34,441 nt of DNA from a virus. Below the pieces are notes generated by a model, which worked only from the letters and a program-made list of their open reading frames with translations, did not search any database and was not told the DNA's origin. The stretch is from IMG/VR virus record IMGVR_UViG_3300009026_000031, positions 1 through 34,441 of that record; one strand, 5' to 3'. This document shows positions 8,375 through 16,167 of the stretch, in pieces. A program made the translations under genes and the position numbers. Every line of letters starts with the position of its first letter. Positions within the stretch are counted from its first letter, which is position 1.

Positions 8375-10402
8375 TTAGATTACATCTAGTTTGTAGGTTC
8401 TTACTGGCAATGATGCCAATTTAATTTCCTGTTTGTTACTTTCCAAAGATACACCAGAAAGTAGACTAATCATAAACGAGACTGTTCGGTCAAAAGGAGT
8501 CCGATGTTCATGGTCGTAAATCAGTAATTCTTCTAGTAAGTCTGGAAAGTAAATCTTCTCTGCATGGTTCTCTATATAGTTAATACAGGTATCTAGCTGT
8601 CTGGCTAAAGCAAATGGATCTGCAGAAGCTACGCCATATTTTCCAGGTCCCTGCCTTCTTTTGAATTTATCAATTGCAGCCTCTGGCGTTTTCATTAGAT
8701 ATGACCTATACCCTTTATTAGCAAAATAGTCAACAAAATCATCTCCTACATCATTCTCATAGCAAGCCTTATATCCATAAAATACAGCAGCCTTGAGCAT
8801 TTCTTCGTGAAACATGCTCTTTAATCTAGGTCTATCTAAGTATTCAGCTATTGGCATACCAGTATTTGCAGGGTCTTTAATATCTAACTTTTCAAATATA
8901 TAGCAAGACCCCATAGAACCCTTTCCGCTAATAACAGATGATTTAAATGGATCTATTCCATTTGAATACCTATCTGTATTCGATGGAGTCTTAATACCAT
9001 TAATAATATCCGATTTATTTTGTAATTCTTTTGAAGGGAATTTATGAATAAACCATGGCCCATTTGCATCATCAACCCAATCTACTGTCTTGTCATCTTT
9101 CCAAAAAAATCTAACTTTACGAAGCTTTACCCTTTCTTCTTTTAAGAAGTCTATTTGATTGTATATTTTTTCAGAATTAAAATAACACTTCTTTGCATCA
9201 ATCATAAATGCCTCATCTTCCGTAAATGGGTTCATACGAATTTCTTCGGACAGCGCTTTCTTGTCTATAATTATCTTTCTTTGATTAAGAAGATAATCCT
9301 TACTGCCCATCTCTATCTTTATGTTATATCTATTATAAATGTACTCTTTCTGCTCTTCCGTAGGTGCGTCTACAATAGACTTGCCATACTGGTCTATAAA
9401 TCCCTCGTATCCATCATAAGCAGGGCAGAAATATCTATATAGCCCAGTTGAGGTTATTTGATTCTCAAATTGATTACTTCCTTCAAATAATTCCCTATAT
9501 GGTGCACCACCAGACTTTGCATCATTTGCAGTTGATGGTATTAAGCAAAAACCTACTTTAATAGCACCTCTTCCTAATGTTTTTTTAACAATAGGCCAAT
9601 ATTGATTTACTTGAACTTCTTTAGGCCACTTACCAGCTTCGTCCATTAATAATGCACTAACACGACCAGAATCATATGAGTTAAGAGCGGTATTTTTAAA
9701 ACTAATTTTTGATTCAAGTCCAATATCATCATCAAATACTTTACCCTTTTCTCTGCTCTTATTTTTTCTCTTGTCTTTTTTCTTTTTAAATACAAGTTCC
9801 GTTTTCGTTTCTTCATCTTCTGCCCTGGGCTTAAAAAATATAGGTAAGTTCCTATATCCATTCATTACCATATAAACAAATGCATCAGAGGCATCCTTAC
9901 CTGTTTTTGAGACTATTCCGCAGAATGATTTTCTTTTAGTGAGTGCCTGCCATACTAGATACGCTGTTGCTTGTGATGTAGCCCCTTCACGACGCTTTTT
10001 TATTCTTATTATCCCAAAGCAATATGGTAGAGCATCGCAATACTCTTGAAAATAGTAATATCTTCTATCTACATCTCTATAGTCTGGCTTATTACCATCT
10101 TCTAATGTCCAATAGTTTAAATAAAAATAATGAAGCCCAGTTATGTAAGTAGGCTCCCCATTATTAAAAAACCAATATCCATAGTTTACTTTTCTCCATT
10201 CCGATACAACAAAATCTCTTTGTTCATTAGAGTATATAGGAGTTTCTTCTTCATCAAATTCTAAGTCATTAAAGTATTCTGGAATATCTAATAGTGTAAA
10301 CCTCTGGTCCTTTGCACTTAATTCATACCCACTAATATTATCTATAGCTGGTAGCTCTGGTAGCTTATACTTAATTCCATATACTTCTTGTATCTTATTC
10401 AT
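8375..10402 (-). CDS. terL: Terminase large subunit (TerL)
   Basis: This 675-aa protein is the DNA-packaging motor. The ATPase half shows a Walker A-like motif KKRREGATSQ (residues about 135-144) and Walker B SALLMDEAGK (about 249-258). The RNase H-like nuclease half starts near NGIDPFKSS (first metal-binding Asp about 484), with CYENDVGDDF further on (about 555) and ADPFALARQLD near the C-terminal end. A Lys/Arg-rich insert (about 205-222) separates the ATPase motifs. It overlaps the preceding 207-aa gene by 8 nt and is followed by portal. Length and motif spacing fit TerL of large Bacteroidota podoviruses. Confidence 0.93.
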   Translation of the reverse strand: MNKIQEVYGIKYKLPELPAIDNISGYELSAKDQRFTLLDIPEYFNDLEFDEEETPIYSNEQRDFVVSEWRKVNYGYWFFNNGEPTYITGLHYFYLNYWTLEDGNKPDYRDVDRRYYYFQEYCDALPYCFGIIRIKKRREGATSQATAYLVWQALTKRKSFCGIVSKTGKDASDAFVYMVMNGYRNLPIFFKPRAEDEETKTELVFKKKKDKRKNKSREKGKVFDDDIGLESKISFKNTALNSYDSGRVSALLMDEAGKWPKEVQVNQYWPIVKKTLGRGAIKVGFCLIPSTANDAKSGGAPYRELFEGSNQFENQITSTGLYRYFCPAYDGYEGFIDQYGKSIVDAPTEEQKEYIYNRYNIKIEMGSKDYLLNQRKIIIDKKALSEEIRMNPFTEDEAFMIDAKKCYFNSEKIYNQIDFLKEERVKLRKVRFFWKDDKTVDWVDDANGPWFIHKFPSKELQNKSDIINGIKTPSNTDRYSNGIDPFKSSVISGKGSMGSCYIFEKLDIKDPANTGMPIAEYLDRPRLKSMFHEEMLKAAVFYGYKACYENDVGDDFVDYFANKGYRSYLMKTPEAAIDKFKRRQGPGKYGVASADPFALARQLDTCINYIENHAEKIYFPDLLEELLIYDHEHRTPFDRTVSFMISLLSGVSLESNKQEIKLASLPVRTYKLDVI

Positions 10403-11018
10403 TTATGTTAAAATGCTTTTTTGTAAATTTATCTATTTTATTAAATACATCTAAGCCTGTAGCATTAAGTGCGTATCTCTTTTGTCTATTATCGGTATGG
10501 ACTGCTATTATCATATTGTTTATTCTAAATTGATTTACGAATATACTAAACGAATATCTTGAGTTAGGTATATCATTATCAAAGTCTTTCTTTGTGAAGA
10601 ATGTATATTTGCCTGCCCATAATGCAAATGCAATATGGCTAATTTTCATTTTGAAAATAGAAGAAGCTTGATCTATTTGTAACAAAAACGTATACATTTT
10701 TGTTACAGAATAGTCTCTTACCCTAATCTTTCCTTTCCCTATCTCAATGCCAGACTTCTTTGCTTTTGACCTTTCATTAATAGCAAACCTTTGTAGGTTT
10801 TGTATATGTTTCTTTAGTTTATATATATGCTGCGACTGCTTTAGCATTTTATATCTAAGTTCATTATACCTTTTATTTTTTTCTTTTCTAACTTCAGATA
10901 CTTTTTTTTGATTCGTCTTATTTATATGCCTTTGCATTTTAAGGAGCTTCTGCGCTTTTATATAAGCACTATATACGTCATCTTTCGTAGATTCTGCTGT
11001 AATATAAGCTACACTCAT
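10395..11018 (-). CDS. Coiled-coil / winged-helix protein, possible small terminase subunit
   Basis: Residues 15-85 form a very basic predicted coiled coil (KKVSEVRKEKNKRYNELRYK). Residues about 105-200 look like a winged helix: FLLQIDQASSIFKMKISHIA, then a wing-like end RQKRYALNATGLDVFNKID. It overlaps TerL by 8 nt and the upstream gene by ATGA, so it belongs to the packaging operon. Position immediately before TerL plus a DNA-binding layout suggests the small terminase or a DNA-recognition accessory. A late transcription regulator is the alternative. No family is recognised with certainty. Confidence 0.5.
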   Translation of the reverse strand: MSVAYITAESTKDDVYSAYIKAQKLLKMQRHINKTNQKKVSEVRKEKNKRYNELRYKMLKQSQHIYKLKKHIQNLQRFAINERSKAKKSGIEIGKGKIRVRDYSVTKMYTFLLQIDQASSIFKMKISHIAFALWAGKYTFFTKKDFDNDIPNSRYSFSIFVNQFRINNMIIAVHTDNRQKRYALNATGLDVFNKIDKFTKKHFNINE

Positions 11019-11308
11019 CTTACTAGTTCTTCAATTAATGGCTTGCGTCTTGCCTTATCCTTTTCTTCATCACCTGTTAATAAATTATCTAATTTCAATT
11101 TTTTCATAACCTCATTGATTTCTCCAACACTAGTGAATAGCTTGAGAACCCTATCCCAAGAGCTATCCCCCTTGTCAGCTAAATCTATCTTAGTTAAGTC
11201 GCTTCTATTTAGTAGTGCGGTTATCTCGTTTAACTTTCTATTTAGTGCGTAATAAGCTCCAACTATACCATCTTCTTCGTATAGTTTTATTTTTTCTTTA
11301 TCGGTCAT
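11015..11308 (-). CDS. Small acidic helical protein, 97 aa, unknown
   Basis: I chose the ATG at 11308 because it overlaps the upstream stop (ATGA). An in-frame ATG at 11329 would add seven residues and lengthen the overlap. The protein is almost entirely helical and highly charged (EKIKLYEEDGIVGAYYALNR, ending RRKPLIEELVR). It overlaps the next gene by ATGA. It lies between a GroES-like gene and the terminase genes. Function is unknown. Confidence 0.6.
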   Translation of the reverse strand: MTDKEKIKLYEEDGIVGAYYALNRKLNEITALLNRSDLTKIDLADKGDSSWDRVLKLFTSVGEINEVMKKLKLDNLLTGDEEKDKARRKPLIEELVR

Positions 11309-11913
11309 ATTATTTCTTTTGCTAAGCAATCAGAGAACTTCAGTCTTATAAGGCTTGTTTGTACTCCTCCTACATTATGAAACATTTCGTAGTCTGAATA
11401 CTTGTAGGTAATAGCTATATCTCCAATCTCATAGTCTGTGATAGAGTTTGGCTTTGCTAAAATCTTTAGTTTGTTAGTAATTTTTACAGGCTCTGATATT
11501 AGGATAATTCCTGCTTTAGATATAGGCTCTGGCTCGTACATACGCTCTGCTAGCATATATCCATCTATGCATATTATCTTTTCGTTTTCTATACCAAAAT
11601 ATAAGAAGTTGTCTTCAATAGAAAAAATTTTATGTCCTCTTGGGGTTTCTGGGTAATCCAGATAGCATTCGTCCCCCATGCTGTTGTGGTGTACCAATAC
11701 ATATATTCCTGCTTTTAAATTTTTATAATCCGTTAATAGTATTCCTTGTGTAAAATTAGTTATTCTACTATCCCAATTATATTCATTTGCCAAGTATAGC
11801 TCTATACTTTTTCCGTCCTGTAATTTAATTAAATGGGAGTTTTTTTCTTCTGTATTAACTAGTATAATAGCTCGTCTACCAACTGGCTTTATCTTATTGT
11901 ATAGCTTTTTCAT
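11305..11913 (-). CDS. GroES-like (Cpn10-fold) protein, possibly two domains
   Basis: The start (KIKPVGRRAIILVN) resembles the first strand of GroES (I-R-P-L-x-D-R-V-x-V). The C-terminal half (about 130-202) reads like a GroES barrel: KAGIILISEPVK, then LKILAKPNS, then EIGDIAITYKYSDYEM, then SLIRLKFSDCLAKEI. This matches the usual GIVL / vlAvG / vKvGD.Vlf / ylilreSDILA order. Residues about 60-115 (TQGILLTDYKNLKAGIYVLV, HHNS, IICIDGYMLAERM) may form a first barrel of the same type. At 202 aa it is twice the length of host GroES. In T4, gp31 replaces GroES for capsid folding; position next to the head genes suggests a similar role. This is fold-level inference from sequence reading. Confidence 0.45.
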   Translation of the reverse strand: MKKLYNKIKPVGRRAIILVNTEEKNSHLIKLQDGKSIELYLANEYNWDSRITNFTQGILLTDYKNLKAGIYVLVHHNSMGDECYLDYPETPRGHKIFSIEDNFLYFGIENEKIICIDGYMLAERMYEPEPISKAGIILISEPVKITNKLKILAKPNSITDYEIGDIAITYKYSDYEMFHNVGGVQTSLIRLKFSDCLAKEII

Positions 11914-11929
11914 TTAAATTGGTTATCCG

Positions 11930-11937
11930 CAAATATA
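11930..11937 (-). promoter_or_regulatory. Candidate -7 box TATATTTG before the GroES-like/TerL operon
   Basis: TATATTTG on the minus strand, 16 nt before the ATG at 11913, lies in the only real gap (53 nt) upstream of the GroES-like, 97-aa, 207-aa and TerL gene run. An imperfect TACGAA palindrome overlaps its upstream edge. Confidence 0.45.
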
Positions 11938-11951
11938 CGAAATGATCCGTA
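11936..11951. promoter_or_regulatory. Operator-like imperfect palindrome TACGAA-N4-TCCGTA
   Basis: The 16-bp site TACGAAATGATCCGTA differs by one base per arm from the perfect TACGAA-N4-TTCGTA sites at 16168 and 16199. It overlaps the upstream edge of the TATATTTG box for the packaging operon, so a bound protein could control it. Confidence 0.4.
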
Positions 11952-11966
11952 TTTATATCCTAAAAT

Positions 11967-12839
11967 CTATCTTTTGTTTTTATTTAGGTAGGCTACCATC
12001 TTTGGGTCTTGCATCATCAACTGCTTTGAGTTCATAACATCTGCAACATAATTTTTATCTCCAGGGTTATATCCTTTCATTCCTCTTTTTGATAAATACA
12101 TTGCTGCAAGGTCTAGTATATTAGAATTTTTAGGTATACCTTTTGTTTTAGACAACCTTTTACTATAGCCATCAAGGATACTCTTATTTTTAAGTAGATA
12201 TGCATTAATAGCTTTTGCATTTGATGGGTAAAAACTACCAGATGATTTATCCATTGTAATACCCGGTACTTTTTTATCTGCTAGATATCTATATACGTTA
12301 TGAGGCTGATATTCTTGCGATACATCCCAACCTGATACTAATCCACTTTGAGATGAGTCACCCTCTCTAAAAGAACCCTTTTCTTGACCCATGGTAGATT
12401 CCTGTAGCATTAGGCCTATTAAATCTTCTGGAGATTGGTTTGTTTTATTGGCTGCTATTATTGCATCATCAATGACAGCCTTTGGTACTTTAACTCCCCT
12501 AAACTTACCTTTAGATAATGTTGTTATTGGATTAGCGTTTAGGTCATATCTCTTATTCATTGAATCAAGTGTATCTTGTTTTTTTTCTGACAAAGCTGTA
12601 TACGCATTGGTATGAGGTAAAAGCGTATTTTCCATTTCAAGATAGTCTTTATCAGGAATATAGTCATCACCATTAATAGCCATTAGCTTAGTACGATGAG
12701 TCATAGGCGTCAGCTTACTGCTATAAGATAGCTTTTTAACCGCTGCTTGTATAGCTGAATTATTTTTAGTGCCGCTATTCTTTTTAGAAAGCCATGCAAT
12801 AATTTGTGGTAGATTATATAATATAGGGTTCATACTCAT
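11967..12839 (-). CDS. Lysozyme/lytic transglycosylase-like protein, 290 aa
   Basis: A helical region with LIGLMLQESTMGQ (Glu147) resembles the catalytic-glutamate helix of lytic transglycosylases ('..a.i..ESs.g..'). Further on, NILDLAAMYLSKRGMKGYNP (about 243-262) then KNYVADVMN resemble the end of that fold ('yN.gd..Ya..V'). The first 110 residues are polar and basic, with no signal peptide, as in virion-associated hydrolases that enter the envelope with the phage. The start overlaps the 40-aa gene stop (ATGA). It could open the peptidoglycan during DNA entry. The catalytic assignment rests on one motif and is moderate. Confidence 0.5.
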   Translation of the reverse strand: MSMNPILYNLPQIIAWLSKKNSGTKNNSAIQAAVKKLSYSSKLTPMTHRTKLMAINGDDYIPDKDYLEMENTLLPHTNAYTALSEKKQDTLDSMNKRYDLNANPITTLSKGKFRGVKVPKAVIDDAIIAANKTNQSPEDLIGLMLQESTMGQEKGSFREGDSSQSGLVSGWDVSQEYQPHNVYRYLADKKVPGITMDKSSGSFYPSNAKAINAYLLKNKSILDGYSKRLSKTKGIPKNSNILDLAAMYLSKRGMKGYNPGDKNYVADVMNSKQLMMQDPKMVAYLNKNKR

Positions 12840-12958
12840 CTTCCTTGTCCTTTATAGGCTTTGGGCCTAGGTGAATTTTTATTATAAGATTTTTTAGCGA
12901 ATCCCATCTTTCTCTTACCAAAAGAAACCTTGTTACTATCTACTTTTATTTTTGCCAT
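12836..12958 (-). CDS. 40-aa highly basic peptide
   Basis: ATG at 12958 overlaps the stop of the 114-aa gene (TAATG), and its TGA overlaps the next ATG (ATGA), so it is tightly coupled on both sides. The peptide is about one third Lys/Arg (KVSFGKRKMGFAKKSYNKNS, then PRPKAYKGQGR). Such peptides in head regions are candidates for DNA-condensing or minor virion proteins. No family is recognised. Confidence 0.6.
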   Translation of the reverse strand: MAKIKVDSNKVSFGKRKMGFAKKSYNKNSPRPKAYKGQGR

Positions 12959-13302
12959 TATTTCTTAATAGATTTAGTTTTAGAAACAACCTTCATAGCG
13001 TTAACTAATCTAGATGATTTTTGGCGCTTATGTGTGTTAGCAAATTTACGAGCAGATTCTACGCTACCAAAACCCCAAGCTTTCAAAGCTAAAGCTTTTC
13101 TTGTTGGTTCTCCATTTGGTTTTTTCATTGATCCCCTCATACCTGCAAAACGAGCTGCAAAAGAAACTCTTCTAGGATTAGTTCCAGCTTTTACAGGGGC
13201 TTTTAAATTACCTCCTGTTTGTGCATTGTATGATGCTCTACCTTTTGCGTTTAATCCTCCTTCAGGATTTTTGCCTTCTTTTCTTTGCCAAGCTCCAGAC
13301 AT
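12958..13302 (-). CDS. DUF6321-like basic protein, 114 aa
   Basis: The sequence GAWQRKEGKNPEGGLNAKGR, then ASYNAQTGGNLKAPVK, then PRRVSFAARFAGMRGSM matches what I remember of the DUF6321-type family of phage proteins ('GLn.kGR..yn..tG..LkaP......pRR.sFcaR..gm'). It is strongly basic (Lys/Arg spread throughout, C-terminus VSKTKSIKK) and rich in Gly/Ala. The family is often encoded near head and packaging genes of environmental phages, and its function is not established. It sits between the cell-wall hydrolase gene and the 40-aa basic peptide, so a DNA-binding or internal virion role is a guess. Confidence 0.6.
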   Translation of the reverse strand: MSGAWQRKEGKNPEGGLNAKGRASYNAQTGGNLKAPVKAGTNPRRVSFAARFAGMRGSMKKPNGEPTRKALALKAWGFGSVESARKFANTHKRQKSSRLVNAMKVVSKTKSIKK

Positions 13303-13340
13303 AAATTATATTTTTTGTGAATTCATTTTAGTATACGAAA

Positions 13341-14684
13341 TTACATTATTCCTAGATCAATTAATTTTGAAGCAAATGAGCCTATAGATTTATCCGGGGT
13401 ATTCAATATTTCAGATACAGTAGGTATTCTTGCTTTAGTCCCTTTTGACTGATACCCTGCATTTAATTTAGCCATTTTAGATAAAGCATTTTTAGCGTAC
13501 TTCTCTTTTGTTAATAGCTTTGCTTTTGAATCTATATAGGAAGGCTTATTATATGATGATAATAACGCTTGTTCTATAGGGATATCTCCATATACGGTAT
13601 TATTACTTTGATTGTATTGATACTTCTCTGGATTGTTTTTTATCTTATGGTAATTACTTGCGAGCAGCGACATAACAGCGTTTGATTCATCGTTATAGTC
13701 TTTTCTATGATTTAAGATATTATACATACCCGATCTTTCTACATTAAGCTCGCCCATTCTTCTACCAATATCAGTCATAGTGCCATCTGCATTTTTTCGT
13801 ATATCATCGTACTTGAATTGAACATCCCCTAATGATGCTGATGCTTTACGTCCAAGCTTATTAGCGCTATTGGCTATAAGCATTTTTAATCCAATTGGCG
13901 TATCTGTATTACCAGCCTCGCTTTCATTTTGGAATATACCAAATGCAATATCTCTTAATTTCTTTGCTTCTGTGGGCTGTAGCTTTAGTACATCTTGCTG
14001 TAATTGTGCATTACTATTTAAGGCTTTGATATAATTATCTTCATTTTTAGTTGATACTCTACTTCCAAGTATATTCTGCCTAGATACTCCTTTGTATATT
14101 TCTTTATTTATATAATCTCTATCATTTTTAACGTTCTTTCCTTCTAATGCTTTTGCTCTGTATATACTAGTGGCATTGTATTTAAATCCATATTCGGGTA
14201 TTTCTATCTCATCAATAGGTTGGATATAAACATTTCCATTCTCTGACCCATGTTTTACTAATATTCTACCTTTCTCGTCTTTTCCTATAACTACACCCAA
14301 GTGTTCATTGCCCTCGTTATTTTTTAAGTCATATCCTTTATTCTTACTTGGATAGAATTCCTTACCGCTTATTCCTCTATCTAGTGAAACAAAGTCTCCT
14401 ATTTTTAATCCTGAATATTTACTCTTAGATGCTTTGTTCCATATTTCCTTACCTCCACCTTTTAATACAGCTGCTCTCTTATACCATGCGTCTTGTGGAT
14501 TTAATTCATCATAATTAACTCCATATAAATTAGCAGAAATTTTAGTAGCCATCTTAGAGCATCCTTCTCCTTCGCATACCTTAAAAGCTCTTTGACCTTT
14601 ATATATAGGTAGCTCGTCTGGAGTAGTATCCTTTGAGGTTGGTGGCTTACCATTTATAGTGCTTAAAACTTTTTTGAGGTCCAT
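13341..14684 (-). CDS. Two-domain peptidoglycan hydrolase (NlpC/P60-like plus lytic transglycosylase-like)
   Basis: Residues about 30-165 look like an NlpC/P60 or CHAP-type cysteine peptidase: GEGCSKMATKISANLYG (Cys42 as nucleophile), LKIGDFVSLD, EHLGVVIG (His128) and ILVKHGSENG (His145). Residues about 230-330 resemble a lysozyme/transglycosylase domain: LRDIAFGIFQNESEAG (Glu254 in the catalytic-glutamate position) and ASLGDVQFKYDDI, the usual 'S.G..Q' element. The remainder (to 447) is helical and polar. Absence of a signal peptide and position among late genes suggest a virion-associated enzyme cleaving both peptide and glycan bonds. The domain calls are from motifs only. TATATTTG lies 5 nt before the ATG. 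Confidence 0.6.
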   Translation of the reverse strand: MDLKKVLSTINGKPPTSKDTTPDELPIYKGQRAFKVCEGEGCSKMATKISANLYGVNYDELNPQDAWYKRAAVLKGGGKEIWNKASKSKYSGLKIGDFVSLDRGISGKEFYPSKNKGYDLKNNEGNEHLGVVIGKDEKGRILVKHGSENGNVYIQPIDEIEIPEYGFKYNATSIYRAKALEGKNVKNDRDYINKEIYKGVSRQNILGSRVSTKNEDNYIKALNSNAQLQQDVLKLQPTEAKKLRDIAFGIFQNESEAGNTDTPIGLKMLIANSANKLGRKASASLGDVQFKYDDIRKNADGTMTDIGRRMGELNVERSGMYNILNHRKDYNDESNAVMSLLASNYHKIKNNPEKYQYNQSNNTVYGDIPIEQALLSSYNKPSYIDSKAKLLTKEKYAKNALSKMAKLNAGYQSKGTKARIPTVSEILNTPDKSIGSFASKLIDLGIM

Positions 14685-14689
14685 ATATG

Positions 14690-14697
14690 CAAATATA
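14690..14697 (-). promoter_or_regulatory. Candidate -7 box TATATTTG before the cell-wall hydrolase
   Basis: TATATTTG on the minus strand is 5 nt before the ATG at 14684. It matches TAnnTTTG and would give a leaderless or nearly leaderless message. The upstream metallopeptidase stop (14699) lies right beside it. Confidence 0.4.
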
Positions 14698-14698
14698 T

Positions 14699-15319
14699 TT
14701 ACTTTACATTAAACTTATTTAATATATAGCTTTTGATATCTTCTGGAACTTCTCTATAGCTTTTCTTAAACTTTTTAGAGGCTAAGTCTACAAGCATATT
14801 ATCGGTATATATCCCTGTTGGAAATTTCTTTATTTTTGGTAGTAAATAATAGCTGTATAGATAGATATTAGCTTTTTGTATATATCTACCTATTGGTATA
14901 GGTAGATTCCATTGTCTTATCTTTTCAACTGCCCTCATCTCGCAATCTTTTTCAAGCTCAACCATATTATCTAATACCTCATTAATTTGTATCTTATTCA
15001 TTATTGTATTACCAGACATCCATTCCCATGTCTTGCCACATGAATTAGTCCATCCATTCCACCGATCATCGCTTTTCCATTGTTCCATATGAGAGAATTC
15101 GTGTATTAATACCTCAAACCAATCTTTAAATGGTCTACCACAAGCAACTACTAGTTCCTTATCTCTATCACAAAAGTATCCGCTACAGTCTTGTGACAAG
15201 TCATCCGTAAGAACAACATTACGAGAAGGAGATAATACTAAATCTATACCATAAGACTTGCATTGTCTTTTTACTGATGTTAGAAATGGTTTAAATTCAG
15301 GGGGAATATCGTATCTCAT
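14699..15319 (-). CDS. Zinc metallopeptidase-like protein (HEFSH)
   Basis: I chose the ATG at 15319 (206 aa). The frame also has a GTG at 15364, but a TAACTTTG promoter box (15359-15352) lies between the two. The HExxH motif reads VLIHEFSHMEQW (His73-His77 from this start). Downstream, NMVELEKDCEMRAVEKIRQW (about 125-145) offers a third ligand (Glu). That layout fits small ImmA/SprT-type zinc metallopeptidases or metallopeptidase-like domains. There is no signal peptide. Such genes are common beside phage late regulators, but substrates are mostly unknown. It could process a virion protein or a host regulator. Confidence 0.65.
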   Translation of the reverse strand: MRYDIPPEFKPFLTSVKRQCKSYGIDLVLSPSRNVVLTDDLSQDCSGYFCDRDKELVVACGRPFKDWFEVLIHEFSHMEQWKSDDRWNGWTNSCGKTWEWMSGNTIMNKIQINEVLDNMVELEKDCEMRAVEKIRQWNLPIPIGRYIQKANIYLYSYYLLPKIKKFPTGIYTDNMLVDLASKKFKKSYREVPEDIKSYILNKFNVK

Positions 15320-15351
15320 ATATATTATATATTTACTCCAAATAGGATAGA

Positions 15352-15359
15352 CAAAGTTA
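15352..15359 (-). promoter_or_regulatory. Candidate -7 box TAACTTTG before the metallopeptidase
   Basis: On the minus strand TAACTTTG matches TAnnTTTG and lies 32 nt before the ATG at 15319. The palindrome at 15371-15388 lies just upstream, over the expected -33 region. Confidence 0.4.
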
Positions 15360-15370
15360 ATCACTTTAAT

Positions 15371-15388
15371 CTACGAAACTAATCGTAG
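15371..15388. promoter_or_regulatory. Operator-like palindrome CTACGA-N6-TCGTAG
   Basis: CTACGA AACTAA TCGTAG is a perfect 6-bp inverted repeat with a 6-nt spacer. Its core TACGAAACTAATCGTA closely resembles the sites at 16168 and 16199. It covers the last codons of the 153-aa gene and the expected -33 region of the TAACTTTG promoter. Confidence 0.45.
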
Positions 15389-15832
15389 TCTACTACCATT
15401 AAAGAAAACATTAGGGTTTATCCAGTATTCTATATTACTACCTACCCTTCTAGCTATAATCTTAGCATCTAGTAGGGCTATTATCCCATCCCTATAGCTA
15501 GTAGGTGACTTAAACCCACAAACAAGCAGGCAATCATCTATATTTAAAAATATAGAGTCGGTTATAGGCCTAGCCTTACACATAGCGTAAAAGAGAAGTC
15601 GCATCCCTGAACTGGGTAGGGCCATAAAAGCCTCTAAGTTATCAGTAAATAGCTTTGTATACACCTTAGAGTCACTTAATTGGTCTTTAGACTTGCCTAA
15701 ACGCCTAACAGCTAACAATTCTGCTGTATTAGGGTCTACCATTAACTGCTCATTTGTCTTGGGGATATATTGCCTTAAAGAAACACCATCTACTTTAAAA
15801 GGATTCTCTAAAAATGACTCATTTTGCCTCAT
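15371..15832 (-). CDS. RepL-like winged-helix protein, 153 aa
   Basis: The C-terminal half has the layout of plasmid RepL/firmicute Rep winged-helix proteins: MRLLFYAMCKARPITDSIFL, then NIDDCLLVCGFKSPTSYRDG (helix-turn-helix), then LLDAKIIARRVGSNIEYWIN, ending PNVFFNGSRLRLV, like the 'yfiNP..ifrG.R' end of RepL. The first 60 residues are polar. It is the first gene of the leftward block, facing the non-coding control region and behind a TACATTTG box. A site resembling its neighbours' operators lies inside its 3' end. In this position it may be a late-gene regulator or a replication initiator. The choice cannot be made from sequence. Confidence 0.55.
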   Translation of the reverse strand: MRQNESFLENPFKVDGVSLRQYIPKTNEQLMVDPNTAELLAVRRLGKSKDQLSDSKVYTKLFTDNLEAFMALPSSGMRLLFYAMCKARPITDSIFLNIDDCLLVCGFKSPTSYRDGIIALLDAKIIARRVGSNIEYWINPNVFFNGSRLRLVS

Positions 15833-15855
15833 AATTATATTGGTTTTGGTTATCC

Positions 15856-15863
15856 CAAATGTA
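15856..15863 (-). promoter_or_regulatory. Candidate -7 box TACATTTG of the leftward block
   Basis: TACATTTG on the minus strand, 23 nt before the ATG at 15832, matches TAnnTTTG. It is the best candidate for the first leftward promoter. No TTG is found exactly 19 nt upstream, so it may need an activator. Confidence 0.45.
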
Positions 15864-16167
15864 GGCTAAAAAACATATATACGGTTTTAAAAACATAATA
15901 ATGTTTTCTTGGTATTGATACTCATATGTTTATAGCATTTCCTTCTTATATATATTAATGCTTTAATTCTATACCGAATATGCATATATTTTGCTGTTAT
16001 TAATAGACCCGCTTTTTCTAAAAAATTGTAAAGTAAGATATCTAGTGTCGTAAGGTTCTACCCCCTGAAAAAAAAAATAATATCATCCAGGATCATTAAA
16101 TTCCTTGACCGAGTACCTATTATAAAATAAACATATATAATAATTCAATCATAAGTACTAAATTAAC

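Noticed and set aside
10908-11252. Plus-strand 114-codon frame opposite the 207-aa and 97-aa genes
   Set aside because: The minus-strand genes are tightly coupled to TerL, and the antisense product is Ser/Leu/Ile-rich without any motif.
13034-13387. Plus-strand 117-codon frame opposite the 114-aa basic protein
   Set aside because: The minus-strand frame matches a known phage family and fits the operon, while the antisense product has no pattern and runs against the operon.
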